Assembly: GCA_947632085.1 (NCBI GenBank) | Contig: CANRNY010000008.1 | Location: 1 to 64,000 of the forward strand | DNA: 64,000 nucleotides | Reading direction: 5' to 3' | Source of the DNA: an uncultured Bacilli bacterium | GTDB lineage: Bacteria; Bacillota_I; Bacilli_A; RF39; UBA660 | Shown: positions 15,638 to 24,886 of the stretch, one piece after another | How positions within the stretch are numbered: position 1 is the first letter of the stretch | Layout of the letters: every line of letters begins with the position of its first letter | Program-made: the position numbers and the translations under genes | Notes under the pieces: generated by a model | What the model was told of the DNA's origin: nothing | What the model saw: only the letters and a program-made list of their open reading frames with translations | Database searches by the model: none

Positions 15638-17386
15638 ATGGAAAAATACGAAAATTATACAATTAAAAATGTTGGTGAAGAAGTAACATTAAATGGTTGG
15701 GTTTCAAAAGTAAGAAACTTAGGTGGTTTAATATTTATTGATTTAAGAAATAGAACTGGTATTATGCAAGTTGTTGTAAGACCAGAAAATAAATGTTATG
15801 AACTAGCCAATTCACTAAAGAATGAATATGTTATTAAAGTAACTGGTCAAATAGTTGAAAGAGAAAGTAAAAATGCCTCTTTAGCAACTGGTGATATCGA
15901 AGTTGATGTTAATAACTTAGAACTTATTAACACTTCTAAAGAAATTCCTTTTGCTATAACTGATGATACAAATGCTTTAGAAGATACTAGATTAAAATAT
16001 CGTTACTTAGACTTAAGAAGAGAATCACTAAAGAATAACTTTGTCTTAAGAAATAATATTACCTTTGCGACAAGAAAATTCTTAAATAATTTAGACTTCT
16101 TAGAAGTAGAAACACCTATACTATGTAAATCTACTCCTGAAGGAGCTCGTGATTACTTAGTACCAAGTCGTGTAAATAAAGGCAAATTCTATGCTTTACC
16201 ACAATCTCCACAAATCTTTAAACAATTATTAATGGTCTCAGGCTTTGAAAGATATTTTCAAATAGCTAAATGTTTTAGAGATGAAGATTTACGTGCTGAC
16301 CGTCAACCAGAGTTTACGCAAATTGACGTTGAAATGTCTTTTGTTGACGAAGATGATGTAATGTGGTTAGGCGAAAATTTAGTAGCTAGTATTTTTAAAG
16401 AAGTAAAAGGTATAGATATCAAACTACCATTAATGCGTATGAAATATGATGATGCTATTAGTAAATATGGTTCAGATAAACCAGACTTAAGATTTGGTAT
16501 GGAAATAAATGATATCACTTCTAATCTTAAAGATACTGAATTTACAGTCTTTAAAAATGTTATAGAAAATAATGGTATTATTAATGCTATTGTTGTTAAA
16601 GATGCAGCTGATAAGTATTCTCGAAAAGATTTAGATAAATTAACTGACTATGTTAAAACTTATAAAGCCAGTGGTCTAGCTTATTTAAAATATCAAGATG
16701 AAGTAACTGGTTCTATTGTTAAAGTTTTAAGTGAACAAGAAATAAATAGTATTAAAGAAAGTTTAAATGTTTCCCATAATGATTTAGTTTTAATTATTAG
16801 TGGTGATTATAGTATTGTTAAGACTTCTCTTGGTGCCTTAAGATGTAAACTAGCTCGTGACTTAGATTTAATTGCTAAAGACGATTATAAATTATTATGG
16901 GTAGTTGACTTTCCAAGCTTCGAATGGAGTGAAGAAGAAAATCGTTACATGGCTTGCCATCATCCATTTACTGCTCCTAAAGATGAAGATGTTGATAAAC
17001 TATTAACTGATAAAGCTCATTGTTATAGTAAAGCTTACGATATTGTCATCAATGGTTATGAAGCAGGTGGTGGATCTATTCGTATCCATGATGAAAAAAT
17101 TCAAGAAATTATGTTTAAAGCTTTAGAATTAACTGACGAAGATATTAAAGAAAAATTTGGCTTCTTTGTCGATGCTTTAAAATATGGTTGTCCTCCTCAT
17201 GGTGGTTTCGCCCTAGGCTTAGACCGTCTTACTATGTTACTAGCTGGTACAGAAAATATTCGTGATGTAATTGCTTTCCCTAAAACAGCATCAGCAACTG
17301 ATTTAATGTGTGAAGCTCCAAGTAATGTTGTTAAAGAACAATTAGATGAATTAGGACTTGCTTTAAAAGAAGAAAAAAATAAATAA
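15638..17386 (+). CDS. aspS: Aspartyl-tRNA synthetase
   Basis: A class II synthetase charging tRNA-Asp. Domains in order: N-terminal OB anticodon-binding domain (about 1-110, GWVSKVRNLGGLIFIDLRNR), class II motif 1 (LNNLDFLEVETPIL), motif 2 (FRDEDLRADRQPEFTQID), the bacterial GAD insertion (about 280-410) and motif 3 (GFALGLDRLTMLL) near the end. At 582 residues it is the bacterial length and complete. It is controlled by the T-box upstream. There is no terminator before the next gene 13 bp on, so that gene is probably cotranscribed. Start: ATG after GAAAGGTGTAAATT. Confidence 0.98.
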   Translation: MEKYENYTIKNVGEEVTLNGWVSKVRNLGGLIFIDLRNRTGIMQVVVRPENKCYELANSLKNEYVIKVTGQIVERESKNASLATGDIEVDVNNLELINTSKEIPFAITDDTNALEDTRLKYRYLDLRRESLKNNFVLRNNITFATRKFLNNLDFLEVETPILCKSTPEGARDYLVPSRVNKGKFYALPQSPQIFKQLLMVSGFERYFQIAKCFRDEDLRADRQPEFTQIDVEMSFVDEDDVMWLGENLVASIFKEVKGIDIKLPLMRMKYDDAISKYGSDKPDLRFGMEINDITSNLKDTEFTVFKNVIENNGIINAIVVKDAADKYSRKDLDKLTDYVKTYKASGLAYLKYQDEVTGSIVKVLSEQEINSIKESLNVSHNDLVLIISGDYSIVKTSLGALRCKLARDLDLIAKDDYKLLWVVDFPSFEWSEEENRYMACHHPFTAPKDEDVDKLLTDKAHCYSKAYDIVINGYEAGGGSIRIHDEKIQEIMFKALELTDEDIKEKFGFFVDALKYGCPPHGGFALGLDRLTMLLAGTENIRDVIAFPKTASATDLMCEAPSNVVKEQLDELGLALKEEKNK

Positions 17387-17399
17387 AAGGAGGTATAAA

Positions 17400-18098
17400 A
17401 TGCCAAGTAGACAAGCTTACCAATATAGTGCTGTTGATATGAATTATGTTTATCAAACTCCAGAAGAATTTATAATTCCTGAAAACTTAGAAGCATGTAA
17501 ATTATTATGGAGCAAAAACATTTTTACAGTAATGTGTAATAATTATGATAATGAAGATTCTTGGATAACTATTTCCACTTTAGACGAATCTAATCAAAAG
17601 TTATTTGATGAACTATGTGAAAGTCATCCTGAAAATTTTGGTCAAACATGGGGTGGAGTAGGTATTACTATTCCTATTCACCCAGCTAAAGGAAGAGATG
17701 CATCTGCTGCTTTTAAACCATTAATCGAATTATTTTCTTATCAAGATGTTCAAAAAGATGGTTACATGAGTAAAGAAGAATTTTTAAATTATTATTGTGG
17801 CTGTTATAAAATGGTTCCTAATCCTCTTTATGAAGATCTTCCTGAACCAGTATATGATGAAGATGGAGATAAACAAGAATATATAAAACAATATGCATAC
17901 TATTGTGATCACCATTTGATTCCTAAAACAGTTCGTGTCTTTGATGAAACTAAAATGGAAAAAAGCTTTGATGAATACTTAGCTGAAAGCCTTTTTGCCG
18001 GTCTTTATGATGCTGATAATGACCGTGTATATTATAATGATTTTTATTATCAAGCTCATTTAAAGTATAAAGGAAAACAACAAGTTCCTAATATTTAA
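17400..18098 (+). CDS. Conserved hypothetical, paralogue of the gene at 47445
   Basis: 232 residues, soluble, acidic. Shared with the protein at 47445 are ACK.LWSKNI.T.M near residues 31-44, 'ISIEEFLMDYC.CYK.VPNP'-like text (YMSKEEFLNYYCGCYKMVP here), and an end RV/IYY..F.Y..H.KY. Cys-x-Cys-Tyr around residue 137 is conserved in both. I do not recognise a named family. It has an excellent ribosome site (AAAGGAGGT) and follows aspS by 13 bp, so it may be under the Asp T-box; a link to aminoacylation is unproven. Confidence 0.7.
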   Translation: MPSRQAYQYSAVDMNYVYQTPEEFIIPENLEACKLLWSKNIFTVMCNNYDNEDSWITISTLDESNQKLFDELCESHPENFGQTWGGVGITIPIHPAKGRDASAAFKPLIELFSYQDVQKDGYMSKEEFLNYYCGCYKMVPNPLYEDLPEPVYDEDGDKQEYIKQYAYYCDHHLIPKTVRVFDETKMEKSFDEYLAESLFAGLYDADNDRVYYNDFYYQAHLKYKGKQQVPNI

Positions 18099-18108
18099 TT
18101 AAGAAACT

Positions 18109-18137
18109 AAGTAGCTTATTAAAAGCTACTTTTTTTT
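18109..18137 (+). terminator. Terminator of the aspS operon
   Basis: AAGTAGCTT, loop, AAGCTACTT, then seven T. Confidence 0.9.
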
Positions 18138-18149
18138 ATAAATTGTTTA

Positions 18150-18158
18150 TGTTATAAT
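18150..18158 (+). promoter_or_regulatory. Extended -10 promoter
   Basis: TGTTATAAT at 18150-18158, about 29 bp before the start codon of the next gene. Confidence 0.6.
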
Positions 18159-18186
18159 CAAAATGGAATAATAAGAGGTGTTTGTT

Positions 18187-19425
18187 ATGACAGATCGTGA
18201 TATTAATATCAGAAGTGTATTATTTTTAGTAATCGGTATTTTACTAGTTTTGTCATTAATTATTTGTATATATATAGTTGTTAATGAAAAAGATTTAGTT
18301 AAGACTGAAGCTAGTGTTATTGAAGTAAATAATGATAATGAAGGAACAGGTAAGAATAGTATATCTGTTGTTTATGTTGTTAATGGTGTTACTTATGAAT
18401 ATAATTTCCGTTATAAAGATGAAATAAAGGTTAATGATAAAATAATTATTTATTATCACGAAAATAGTATTACATCTGTCCAAACTTATAAAACAAGTAA
18501 GATAATCTTTATTTGTCCAGTTATTGGTTTAGTATTATGTGGTATCGGAATTTATGATTTATTTAAGAAGAATAAACCTCAAGCTAATGCTATAAAGGCT
18601 CCAGCTAAAACTGAAGAACCACCAGTTAAAGCTCCACCAAAAGTTGAAGCAGAACCTCCTATTAAAGAAGTTCCAAAAACAGATTTACAATTAGAACCAT
18701 CAATTGCTGTGAGCGCTCCAAAACCTAGTGAAGCACCAAGACCTGTTGCTCCAGCTGCTCCAGTTGCCCCAGCTCCACAACCAGTTCAAACTCAAGCAAC
18801 GCAACCTAAAGCTCCAACTGAAGCTCCAACTCCACAACCAGTCCAAGCACAAGCCCAAGCTCCAGCACCTGCTCAAGCTCCAACAAATTCTGTTGTAACT
18901 CCTGATAAATTACCAGTTAAAAAAGCTGAACCAGCTCCTCTTAAAGAAGCTGCTCCATTAGTTGAAGCAAGCAATATGAAATCTTTAGAAGAGGTAACTG
19001 AAAAAGTTAGAGCATCTGTTACTAAAAATATCAATAGTGATTCAACAGATGACGATATCAAAAATGTTATTAAAGAAGTTTTAAAAGAAGTTATTAAAGA
19101 AGTAAAAGAAGAGGAAAAACCTGAAACTGAAGTTGTTCAAAAAAGAGTTATTCCAAATTACTTCTACATATCTGGAACTTCTCTAATATATGAAGAAATG
19201 GGTAAAAAAGCTCAAGAATTAAACTTAAAAGATATAAAAAGAGTTGTAAGAACAATCAATAGTGCTGGTAGTGTTGTTAAATTAGTTGTATCTAATGATG
19301 AATATAAAATAGTATTAACTAATATGAAAAATATTGATTTAGAACAATTAGCTAATTTACTTCATAATAAAATGCGTACTATAGATGATACTTTTAAGGA
19401 GATTATTGAACGTAAAGAATACTAA
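18187..19425 (+). CDS. DUF3592-like membrane protein with Pro/Ala-rich linker
   Basis: 412 residues from ATG 18187, 6 nt after AGAGGTG; the GTG at 18178 lies inside the ribosome site. Two membrane helices (about 8-30 and 102-122) bracket an external beta domain (EASVIEV, ISVVYVVNGVTYEYNF, KVNDKIIIYYHEN), the DUF3592 layout. A low-complexity Pro/Ala/Gln linker of about 125 residues (18590-18970) follows, built from imperfect AP.PQPVQ-like units. Next is a charged helical stretch and a C-terminal beta domain (PNYFYISGTSLIYEE to LANLLHNKM) that looks PH-like. The linker probably spans a distance at the inner face. It is followed by a secreted protein gene 13 bp on. Confidence 0.65.
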   Translation: MTDRDINIRSVLFLVIGILLVLSLIICIYIVVNEKDLVKTEASVIEVNNDNEGTGKNSISVVYVVNGVTYEYNFRYKDEIKVNDKIIIYYHENSITSVQTYKTSKIIFICPVIGLVLCGIGIYDLFKKNKPQANAIKAPAKTEEPPVKAPPKVEAEPPIKEVPKTDLQLEPSIAVSAPKPSEAPRPVAPAAPVAPAPQPVQTQATQPKAPTEAPTPQPVQAQAQAPAPAQAPTNSVVTPDKLPVKKAEPAPLKEAAPLVEASNMKSLEEVTEKVRASVTKNINSDSTDDDIKNVIKEVLKEVIKEVKEEEKPETEVVQKRVIPNYFYISGTSLIYEEMGKKAQELNLKDIKRVVRTINSAGSVVKLVVSNDEYKIVLTNMKNIDLEQLANLLHNKMRTIDDTFKEIIERKEY

Positions 19426-19438
19426 TTTAGAGGTGGAT

Positions 19439-20140
19439 ATGAAAAAGAAAGTTATCATAATTATCGTAGCTATAATATTAATAGTTGGCCTTATATTTGT
19501 CGGTTTTAATATCTTTAATTCTAAAAGTGATACCTTTAAAAAAATATTCCATAAAGAAACTTATGCTGAATATCATAAAGGTGATGTTATTAATTTTAAA
19601 GATCAAGAATGGTATGTTTTATATGATTCAGATAAAAATACTGACTATGTTACTTTATTAAGTGCTGATATTTTATATTTAGCTGATGAAGGTATTGAAA
19701 ATGTCTTTAATGAAGTTTATGAAATAAGTCCTTTAAATAAATACTTAGAAGGTGATTATGTTAAACAATTAGGCAGTGACAACCTAGTTGAAATCCATGG
19801 TTATAAAGCTCGTTTACTAAATATGGACGATTTAAAAAATACCGTATCTTACGATTATGATGAAGATGAAGACGAATATACTTTAACTGACTGCCCAGAT
19901 TATATTTGTTTACCAGAAGTTACATATGCCACAATGATTGATACAGCTGATAAAGAATTTGTTGATGTCTATACAAATGTTAATGATATAGAAGATCCTA
20001 TATTTGGTGATTATACCTTACATTTAAAATATTATAATTTAACATCTACATTTGAAACAGCTAAATTAGAAAGTCTAGTAGATGATGCTAGTATTATAGT
20101 AAGACCTGTTATCAATGTTTATAAAAAAAGTTTAAGTTAA
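19439..20140 (+). CDS. Membrane-anchored DUF6273-like protein
   Basis: 233 residues from ATG 19439, just after AGAGGTGGAT. N-terminal helix KKKVIIIIVAIILIVGLIFV at residues 2-21 as anchor or signal. The external part begins HKGDVINFKDQEWYVLYDSD and ends with ASIIVRPVINVYK, the layout of DUF6273 extracytoplasmic domains in gut Bacillota. Two Cys (DCPDYICLP) may form a disulfide. It belongs to an apparent operon with the DUF3592-like gene before it and small membrane proteins after it. Function unknown. Confidence 0.6.
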   Translation: MKKKVIIIIVAIILIVGLIFVGFNIFNSKSDTFKKIFHKETYAEYHKGDVINFKDQEWYVLYDSDKNTDYVTLLSADILYLADEGIENVFNEVYEISPLNKYLEGDYVKQLGSDNLVEIHGYKARLLNMDDLKNTVSYDYDEDEDEYTLTDCPDYICLPEVTYATMIDTADKEFVDVYTNVNDIEDPIFGDYTLHLKYYNLTSTFETAKLESLVDDASIIVRPVINVYKKSLS

Positions 20141-20158
20141 TTAGAATGGAAGAGAAGT

Positions 20159-20569
20159 ATGACTAATAAAAAGAAAAAAATCAAATCTTTAACTATCCTT
20201 TTTTTTATTATGGGCCTAATTCTTTATTTAAGTGGCTTACTTCTTTTATTTGGTGCTTCTGTCTATTTTGAAATAAATCTTTTAAAGATTATAGGTGCAT
20301 TACTTTTCTTAATTGGTTTTATCATGTTTATGATTGCTATTGTTATCTTATATAAAGATAATGAGATAAAAGAGAATAATTTAAATTTAATTATCGAAGG
20401 TAAAGCCGATGTCTTAACTATTATCTTTATGACATATATAATGATTTTTATGTTAGTTTTATGTCTATTATTTGATGAAATAATTGGTGCTTTACTCTTT
20501 GGTATAACTATTATTATTCAAAGTGTTTTAAATACTATATTAATTAAATACTATAGTAAAAGAAGATAA
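20159..20569 (+). CDS. Small four-helix membrane protein
   Basis: 136 residues with a basic start (MTNKKKKIKS) and four hydrophobic helices at about 10-34, 40-65, 84-108 and 110-130. There are no catalytic motifs. The ribosome site GGAAGAGAAGT and an 18-bp gap from the previous gene suggest one operon. Unrecognised family. Confidence 0.6.
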   Translation: MTNKKKKIKSLTILFFIMGLILYLSGLLLLFGASVYFEINLLKIIGALLFLIGFIMFMIAIVILYKDNEIKENNLNLIIEGKADVLTIIFMTYIMIFMLVLCLLFDEIIGALLFGITIIIQSVLNTILIKYYSKRR

Positions 20570-20617
20570 ATTGTATTTTAAAAAAATATATAGTATTATA
20601 AATATGTGGTGGTTCTT

Positions 20618-20962
20618 ATGAACGATAATAAAAATAATAAGAATATTATTGATAGATTTTTAGAAGGCTATGCTGACGCCAATGAAGATAGTAAACAAAG
20701 TATTTATAAAAGAGTTTATCAAAAACCATCTAAAATAAAATGTATATTAGGATTTACTATTAGTGCCTTAATTATGCTTTTTTTAATTCGTCTATTTAAT
20801 TTGAAATTTATGTTTTTATTAATCTTTTTTGGTGATTTAGCTGTTCTTCTTTTTTATGGTCTTAATCTATTTACTAAAAAAGGTATAGCTATTCCTAAAT
20901 ATGTCAAAAAAGATGAATATACAGATAATGATGATTTAAATGATAAATATAAAGTACGATAA
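20618..20962 (+). CDS. Small two-helix membrane protein
   Basis: 114 residues from ATG 20618; the GTG at 20606 overlaps the GTGGTGG ribosome site. A polar N-terminus of about 40 residues is followed by two adjacent membrane helices (about 46-66 and 69-88) and an acidic tail. Unknown function. The 3' end of the gene forms the left arm of its terminator. Confidence 0.55.
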   Translation: MNDNKNNKNIIDRFLEGYADANEDSKQSIYKRVYQKPSKIKCILGFTISALIMLFLIRLFNLKFMFLLIFFGDLAVLLFYGLNLFTKKGIAIPKYVKKDEYTDNDDLNDKYKVR

Positions 20963-20979
20963 TCTATTGTACTTTTTTT
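20951..20979 (+). terminator. Terminator overlapping a stop codon
   Basis: AAAGTAC, 11-nt loop, GTACTTT, T-run. Confidence 0.8.
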
Positions 20980-21012
20980 AATTTAAAGTTATAATTCATA
21001 ATAGGTGATAGT

Positions 21013-21567
21013 ATGAATATAGCTATTGATATAGATGACACAATTACTAATACTTATGAAACAATGGTTCCAATGATTGCTTTATTCTATGATAAAGATT
21101 TAAATAAATTATTACATAATAAACCTTCTTATAAAGAACTATATGCATTACCAAGATTTAAAGAATTTTCTGATCAATGCTATGAAACTATTGCTAGTAT
21201 AGCTCCTTTAAAAAATGGTGTTGTCGATATTTTACAACGTTTAAAAAATGAAGGTCATAAAATTATCTTTATTACATCACGAAATAATCAAGAATTTAAA
21301 AATCCTTATCAAACTTGTTATGATTATTTAACTAAGAATCAAATACCATTTGATAAGTTAATTGTCAATGCTTCTAATAAAGCAGAAATATGTCTAAAAG
21401 AACATATCGATTTATTTATCGATGATAGTACTAAACATTGCCAAGCTGTATCTAAAAAAGGAATTACAACCCTTCAATTTAATTCTGTCTTTGAAAATAA
21501 TAGTAAACTAAATAAAGTAACCACTTGGGAAGAAGTATATCATCAAGTTCAAAATATGTATATTTAA
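21013..21567 (+). CDS. HAD hydrolase, 5'-nucleotidase (NT5C)-like
   Basis: 184 residues of the HAD phosphatase superfamily. Motif I DIDDTIT at residues 6-12 (nucleophile Asp6, acid Asp8), motif II IIFITSRN near 86-93 (Thr), and motif IV IDLFIDDS near 135-142. The small helical cap between motifs I and II, with the length, fits the cytosolic 5'(3')-deoxyribonucleotidase family (PF06941), which dephosphorylates nucleoside monophosphates. Single gene with an AGGTGATAGT ribosome site and a terminator on its stop codon. Confidence 0.8.
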   Translation: MNIAIDIDDTITNTYETMVPMIALFYDKDLNKLLHNKPSYKELYALPRFKEFSDQCYETIASIAPLKNGVVDILQRLKNEGHKIIFITSRNNQEFKNPYQTCYDYLTKNQIPFDKLIVNASNKAEICLKEHIDLFIDDSTKHCQAVSKKGITTLQFNSVFENNSKLNKVTTWEEVYHQVQNMYI

Positions 21568-21588
21568 GAAGAAGTAATTCTTCTTTTT
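21567..21588 (+). terminator. Terminator
   Basis: AGAAGAA, GTAA, TTCTTCT, T-run, starting at the stop codon. Confidence 0.75.
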
Positions 21589-21617
21589 ATTTGTTATAAT
21601 AAGTATGAGGTGTTATT

Positions 21618-22589
21618 ATGCTTATTCCTAAATTTTTAAAAGATAATGATACTATTGGTATTACTGCAAGTAGTGCTGGTATTCTAGATAAAATAGATAA
21701 GTATGAAGGTAGTATTAATAATGTTAAAAAAAATAATTTCAAAATAAAAGAAACTCCTAATGTTAAAACCGGCGGTGTAGTAAGTGGTGATGCTTTAACA
21801 AGAGCTTCTGAATTAGAAAGTTTATTTTTAGATGATACAGTAAATATGGTAGCTATCGCTAGTGGCGGTGATTTCCTTTATGATATGTTAGATAAAGTAG
21901 ATTTTAATATTTTAAAGAATCATCCCAAGTGGTTAGCGGGTAGTAGTGATCCTACTAGTTTACTATATATCCTAACTACCAATTATGATATAGCTACTAT
22001 CTATTCTCCATGTAATATGTCAGGTTTTAATATTTCTCCTTTACACGAATCATATCTAAATTATTTTAAAATCTTAAAAGGTGACTTAGTTAAACAATAT
22101 CGTTATCCTTTTACAGAAGATGAATCTTTTACTGATAATTTTACTAAAGAAAATACTTGGTTAAATCTTAATGGTGAAGTAGATGAAGAAGGCATTTTAA
22201 TTGGTGGCTGTATTGAAGTTTTAAAAGATCTAATTGGTACTAAGTTTGATAAAACTAAAGAATTTATTACTAAGTATGGTAAAGATGGCATAATATGGTA
22301 TTTTGATATCTTTAATATGAGTAGTGAAGGCCTATATAATACCTTATTACAATTTAAAAACGCTGGTTGGTTTAATCATACTAAAGCTATATTAATTGGT
22401 AAAGTTTGTTTTCCTAATACTTTTGTTGATATGACTTATGAAGAATTAATTAGTAAAGCCTTACCAGATATTAAAGTAATTTATCGCTTTGACGTTGGCC
22501 ATGTCAAACCATCATTTACTATGATTAATGGCCTTAAAGTACGTGTTATTAGTAATGAAAAAGAGGGTAGCATAGAATACTTAAAATGA
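21618..22589 (+). CDS. LD-carboxypeptidase, peptidase family S66 (MccF-like)
   Basis: 323 residues. Serine peptidase of the S66 fold: nucleophile Ser in AGSSDPTS (residues about 112-119), a Glu in GGCIEVLKDLIGT or shortly after, and catalytic His in DVGHVKPSFT near 297-306. LdcA-type enzymes remove D-Ala from muropeptides, while MccF-type enzymes cleave microcin C-like aminoacyl nucleotides. The Gly-Ser-Ser-Asp nucleophile elbow and the 320-residue length fit MccF-like members. Which substrate applies is not decidable here. The ribosome site is TGAGGTGTTATT. It ends in TGA. Confidence 0.85.
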   Translation: MLIPKFLKDNDTIGITASSAGILDKIDKYEGSINNVKKNNFKIKETPNVKTGGVVSGDALTRASELESLFLDDTVNMVAIASGGDFLYDMLDKVDFNILKNHPKWLAGSSDPTSLLYILTTNYDIATIYSPCNMSGFNISPLHESYLNYFKILKGDLVKQYRYPFTEDESFTDNFTKENTWLNLNGEVDEEGILIGGCIEVLKDLIGTKFDKTKEFITKYGKDGIIWYFDIFNMSSEGLYNTLLQFKNAGWFNHTKAILIGKVCFPNTFVDMTYEELISKALPDIKVIYRFDVGHVKPSFTMINGLKVRVISNEKEGSIEYLK

Positions 22590-22600
22590 AAATTTCGTGA

Positions 22601-22623
22601 AGAGTAAAAATATTACTCTTTTT
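22601..22623 (+). terminator. Terminator
   Basis: AGAGTAA, AAATA, TTACTCT, T-run. Confidence 0.75.
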
Positions 22624-22626
22624 CTA

Positions 22627-22679
22627 TTGCATTAACATACTAAGCGTACTATAATTAAATAGTTCGCATTAGAACTATT
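22627..22679 (+). promoter_or_regulatory. Promoter and probable MarR operator
   Basis: TTGCAT (22627-22632), exactly 17 bp, TATAAT (22650-22655). Directly downstream lies AATAGTTC (22658-22665), 6 bp, GAACTATT (22672-22679), a perfect 8-bp inverted repeat over the transcription start. A dimeric regulator bound here would block RNA polymerase. The MarR-family gene begins 14 bp on, so this is most likely its own operator and the switch for the ABC exporter operon. Confidence 0.75.
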
Positions 22680-22692
22680 AGAGGTGATTATA

Positions 22693-23124
22693 TTGCAAGA
22701 TAATTTATTAAGTTTGAAAATCAAGTCTCTTAATCTTAATCTTTTACGTGCCTTAGGCGCCCGTTATAAAAAAATGAATTTAGGAGTAACTCCTGTTCAA
22801 GGACGTATTATTATGTTTATTGATGACCATGACGATGAAGTATGTCAAAAAGATATTGAACGTATGATAGCATGTAAAAAATCTACTTTATCAGCTATTT
22901 TAAATAGTATGGAAAAAAATAAATTAATTATAAGAAAAGGTTCAAATACTGATTCAAGGCGTAATTCTATTGTGTTAACGGCATATTCTATTGAAATAGC
23001 TAATAAACTTAAAGAAGATATGAAAGAAATTAATAAATTATTAGGTGAAAATATTACCCAAGATGAATATATTATATTTAGTGATGTTTTAGAAAAAATT
23101 AATCAAAACATAGAAAGGATTTAA
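22693..23124 (+). CDS. MarR-family transcriptional regulator
   Basis: 143 residues from TTG 22693, 6 nt after GAGGTG; the GTG at 22684 is part of that site. Winged-helix core: VTPVQGRIIMFIDDH, recognition helix region KDIERMIACKKSTLSAILNSMEKN, wing LIIRKGSNTDSRRNSIVLT, and a C-terminal dimer helix. MarR proteins usually repress nearby exporters and let go on binding a small ligand. The stop is 1 bp before the first ABC gene, so all three form an operon behind the inverted repeat at 22658-22679. Confidence 0.9.
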   Translation: MQDNLLSLKIKSLNLNLLRALGARYKKMNLGVTPVQGRIIMFIDDHDDEVCQKDIERMIACKKSTLSAILNSMEKNKLIIRKGSNTDSRRNSIVLTAYSIEIANKLKEDMKEINKLLGENITQDEYIIFSDVLEKINQNIERI

Positions 23125-23125
23125 T

Positions 23126-24886
23126 ATGGGAAAATTATTTAAAAATTTTAATAAACAAGATATTATGATAATTATTATTTGTCTTATAATGATTATCTTC
23201 CAAGTCTGGATAGAATTAAAACTACCAGATTATATGAGTGAAATTACAAGATTAATTCAAACTGATGGCAGTAAGATGAGTGAAATACTAAAACAAGGTA
23301 GTTATATGTTACTTTGTGCTTTAGGTAGTTTAGCATCAGCTATTGGTGTAGGTTATTTAGCTTCTAAACTATCAGCTAGTTTTTCACGTACTCTTCGTAA
23401 TAAAATCTTTAATAAAGTAGAAGATTTTGGTATGGCCGAAATTAAAAAGTTTTCTACTAGTAGCTTAATAACTAGAACAACAAACGATGTTACACAAATT
23501 GAAATGTTAATAAGTATGGGCTTACAAATGATGATTAAAGCGCCAATAATGGCTTTTTGGGCTGTTATGAAAATAATTGATAAAAGCATCGAGTGGAGTA
23601 TGTTAACCGCCGCTGGTGTAGTTATCTTACTTTCTACTGTTATTGCTTTAATGATTATTGTTCTACCACGTTTTGAAAAAGTTCAAAAGTTAATTGATCG
23701 TGTTAATGGAGTAACAAGAGAAAACTTAACTGGTATTCGAGTAATAAGAGCTTTTAATGCTGAAAAATTCCAAACTGATCGTTTTGAAGAAGTTAATAAC
23801 GAATTAACTAGTACTCAACTATTTAATCAAAGATGCTTTGCTATTTTAAACCCCATGATGAACTTTGTTATGCATTTCTTAACTTTAGGTATTTATTTTA
23901 TTGGTGCTTTAATGATTGTTAAAGCTGGTATGGTTGAAAAAGTAACTTTATTTAGTAATATGGTAGTCTTTTCTAGTTACGGAATGCAAGTTATTATGTC
24001 TTTCTTAATGCTAGCTATGATCTTTATGATGGTACCTAGAGCTCAAGTATCAGCTCGTCGTATTAATGAAGTTCTTGAAGAAAAAATCGATATTACAGAT
24101 GGTAAATTTAATGGCGAAACTAAAGAAAAGGGAACTGTAGAATTTAAAAATGTTTCTTTCAAATACCCAGATGCTGATGAATACTTATTAAAAAATATTT
24201 CTTTCAAAGCTAATAAAGGCGAAACAATTGCTTTTATCGGTTCAACAGGTAGTGGTAAATCAACTCTAATTAATTTAGTTCCAAGATTTTATGATGCTAC
24301 TGATGGTGAAATATTAGTTGATGGTCTTAATGTTAAAGAATATAAACAAGAAACCTTACATAATAAAATTGGTTATGTCCCACAAAAAGCAGTAATGTTT
24401 ACAGGTACGGTTTCAGATAATGTTAGTTATGGTGATAATGGTCATAAAAAACCATCATTAGAAAAAATAAAGAAAGCTATTGATGTTGCGCAAGGAACTG
24501 ATTTTGTAACTAAAATGGAAGATAAATACGAATCACATATTGCTCGTGGTGGTACTAATGTCTCTGGTGGTCAAAAACAAAGACTTGCTATCGCTAGAGC
24601 CATCGCTCGTGATCCAGAAATTTATATTTTCGATGATTCTTTCTCTGCTTTAGATTACAAAACTGATGCTGTTCTTCGTAAAGAATTAAAAAAATATACT
24701 AAAGATGCTACTAGTTTAATAGTTGCTCAAAGAATAGGTACTATTATGAATGCCGATAAAATTATCGTCTTAGATAAAGGTGAATGTGTTGGTATTGGTA
24801 CGCATAAAGAATTACTTAAAAATTGTGAAGTCTATAAAGAAATAGCTTTATCACAACTTTCAAAGGAGGAGTTAGACAATGCCTAG
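23126..24886 (+). CDS. ABC exporter half A (degenerate catalytic site)
   Basis: 586 residues: six membrane helices (1-320) fused to a nucleotide-binding domain. Walker A GSTGSGKST (about 370), Q-loop VPQKAVMFTG, signature NVSGGQKQR, Walker B IYIFDDSFSALD. The residue after Walker B is Asp instead of the catalytic Glu, so this half is the non-canonical one of a heterodimer, as in LmrCD, EfrAB or BmrCD (established for that family). Its H-loop is also altered (SLIVAQRIGT, Gln for His). Partner: the next gene, whose start overlaps this stop by 8 nt. Likely exports a drug or lipid under MarR control. Confidence 0.92.
   Translation: MGKLFKNFNKQDIMIIIICLIMIIFQVWIELKLPDYMSEITRLIQTDGSKMSEILKQGSYMLLCALGSLASAIGVGYLASKLSASFSRTLRNKIFNKVEDFGMAEIKKFSTSSLITRTTNDVTQIEMLISMGLQMMIKAPIMAFWAVMKIIDKSIEWSMLTAAGVVILLSTVIALMIIVLPRFEKVQKLIDRVNGVTRENLTGIRVIRAFNAEKFQTDRFEEVNNELTSTQLFNQRCFAILNPMMNFVMHFLTLGIYFIGALMIVKAGMVEKVTLFSNMVVFSSYGMQVIMSFLMLAMIFMMVPRAQVSARRINEVLEEKIDITDGKFNGETKEKGTVEFKNVSFKYPDADEYLLKNISFKANKGETIAFIGSTGSGKSTLINLVPRFYDATDGEILVDGLNVKEYKQETLHNKIGYVPQKAVMFTGTVSDNVSYGDNGHKKPSLEKIKKAIDVAQGTDFVTKMEDKYESHIARGGTNVSGGQKQRLAIARAIARDPEIYIFDDSFSALDYKTDAVLRKELKKYTKDATSLIVAQRIGTIMNADKIIVLDKGECVGIGTHKELLKNCEVYKEIALSQLSKEELDNA

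Noticed and set aside
18590-18970. Repeat-like Pro/Ala/Gln stretch as a possible DNA repeat array
   Set aside because: It is an in-frame low-complexity protein linker with irregular units, not a DNA-level array.
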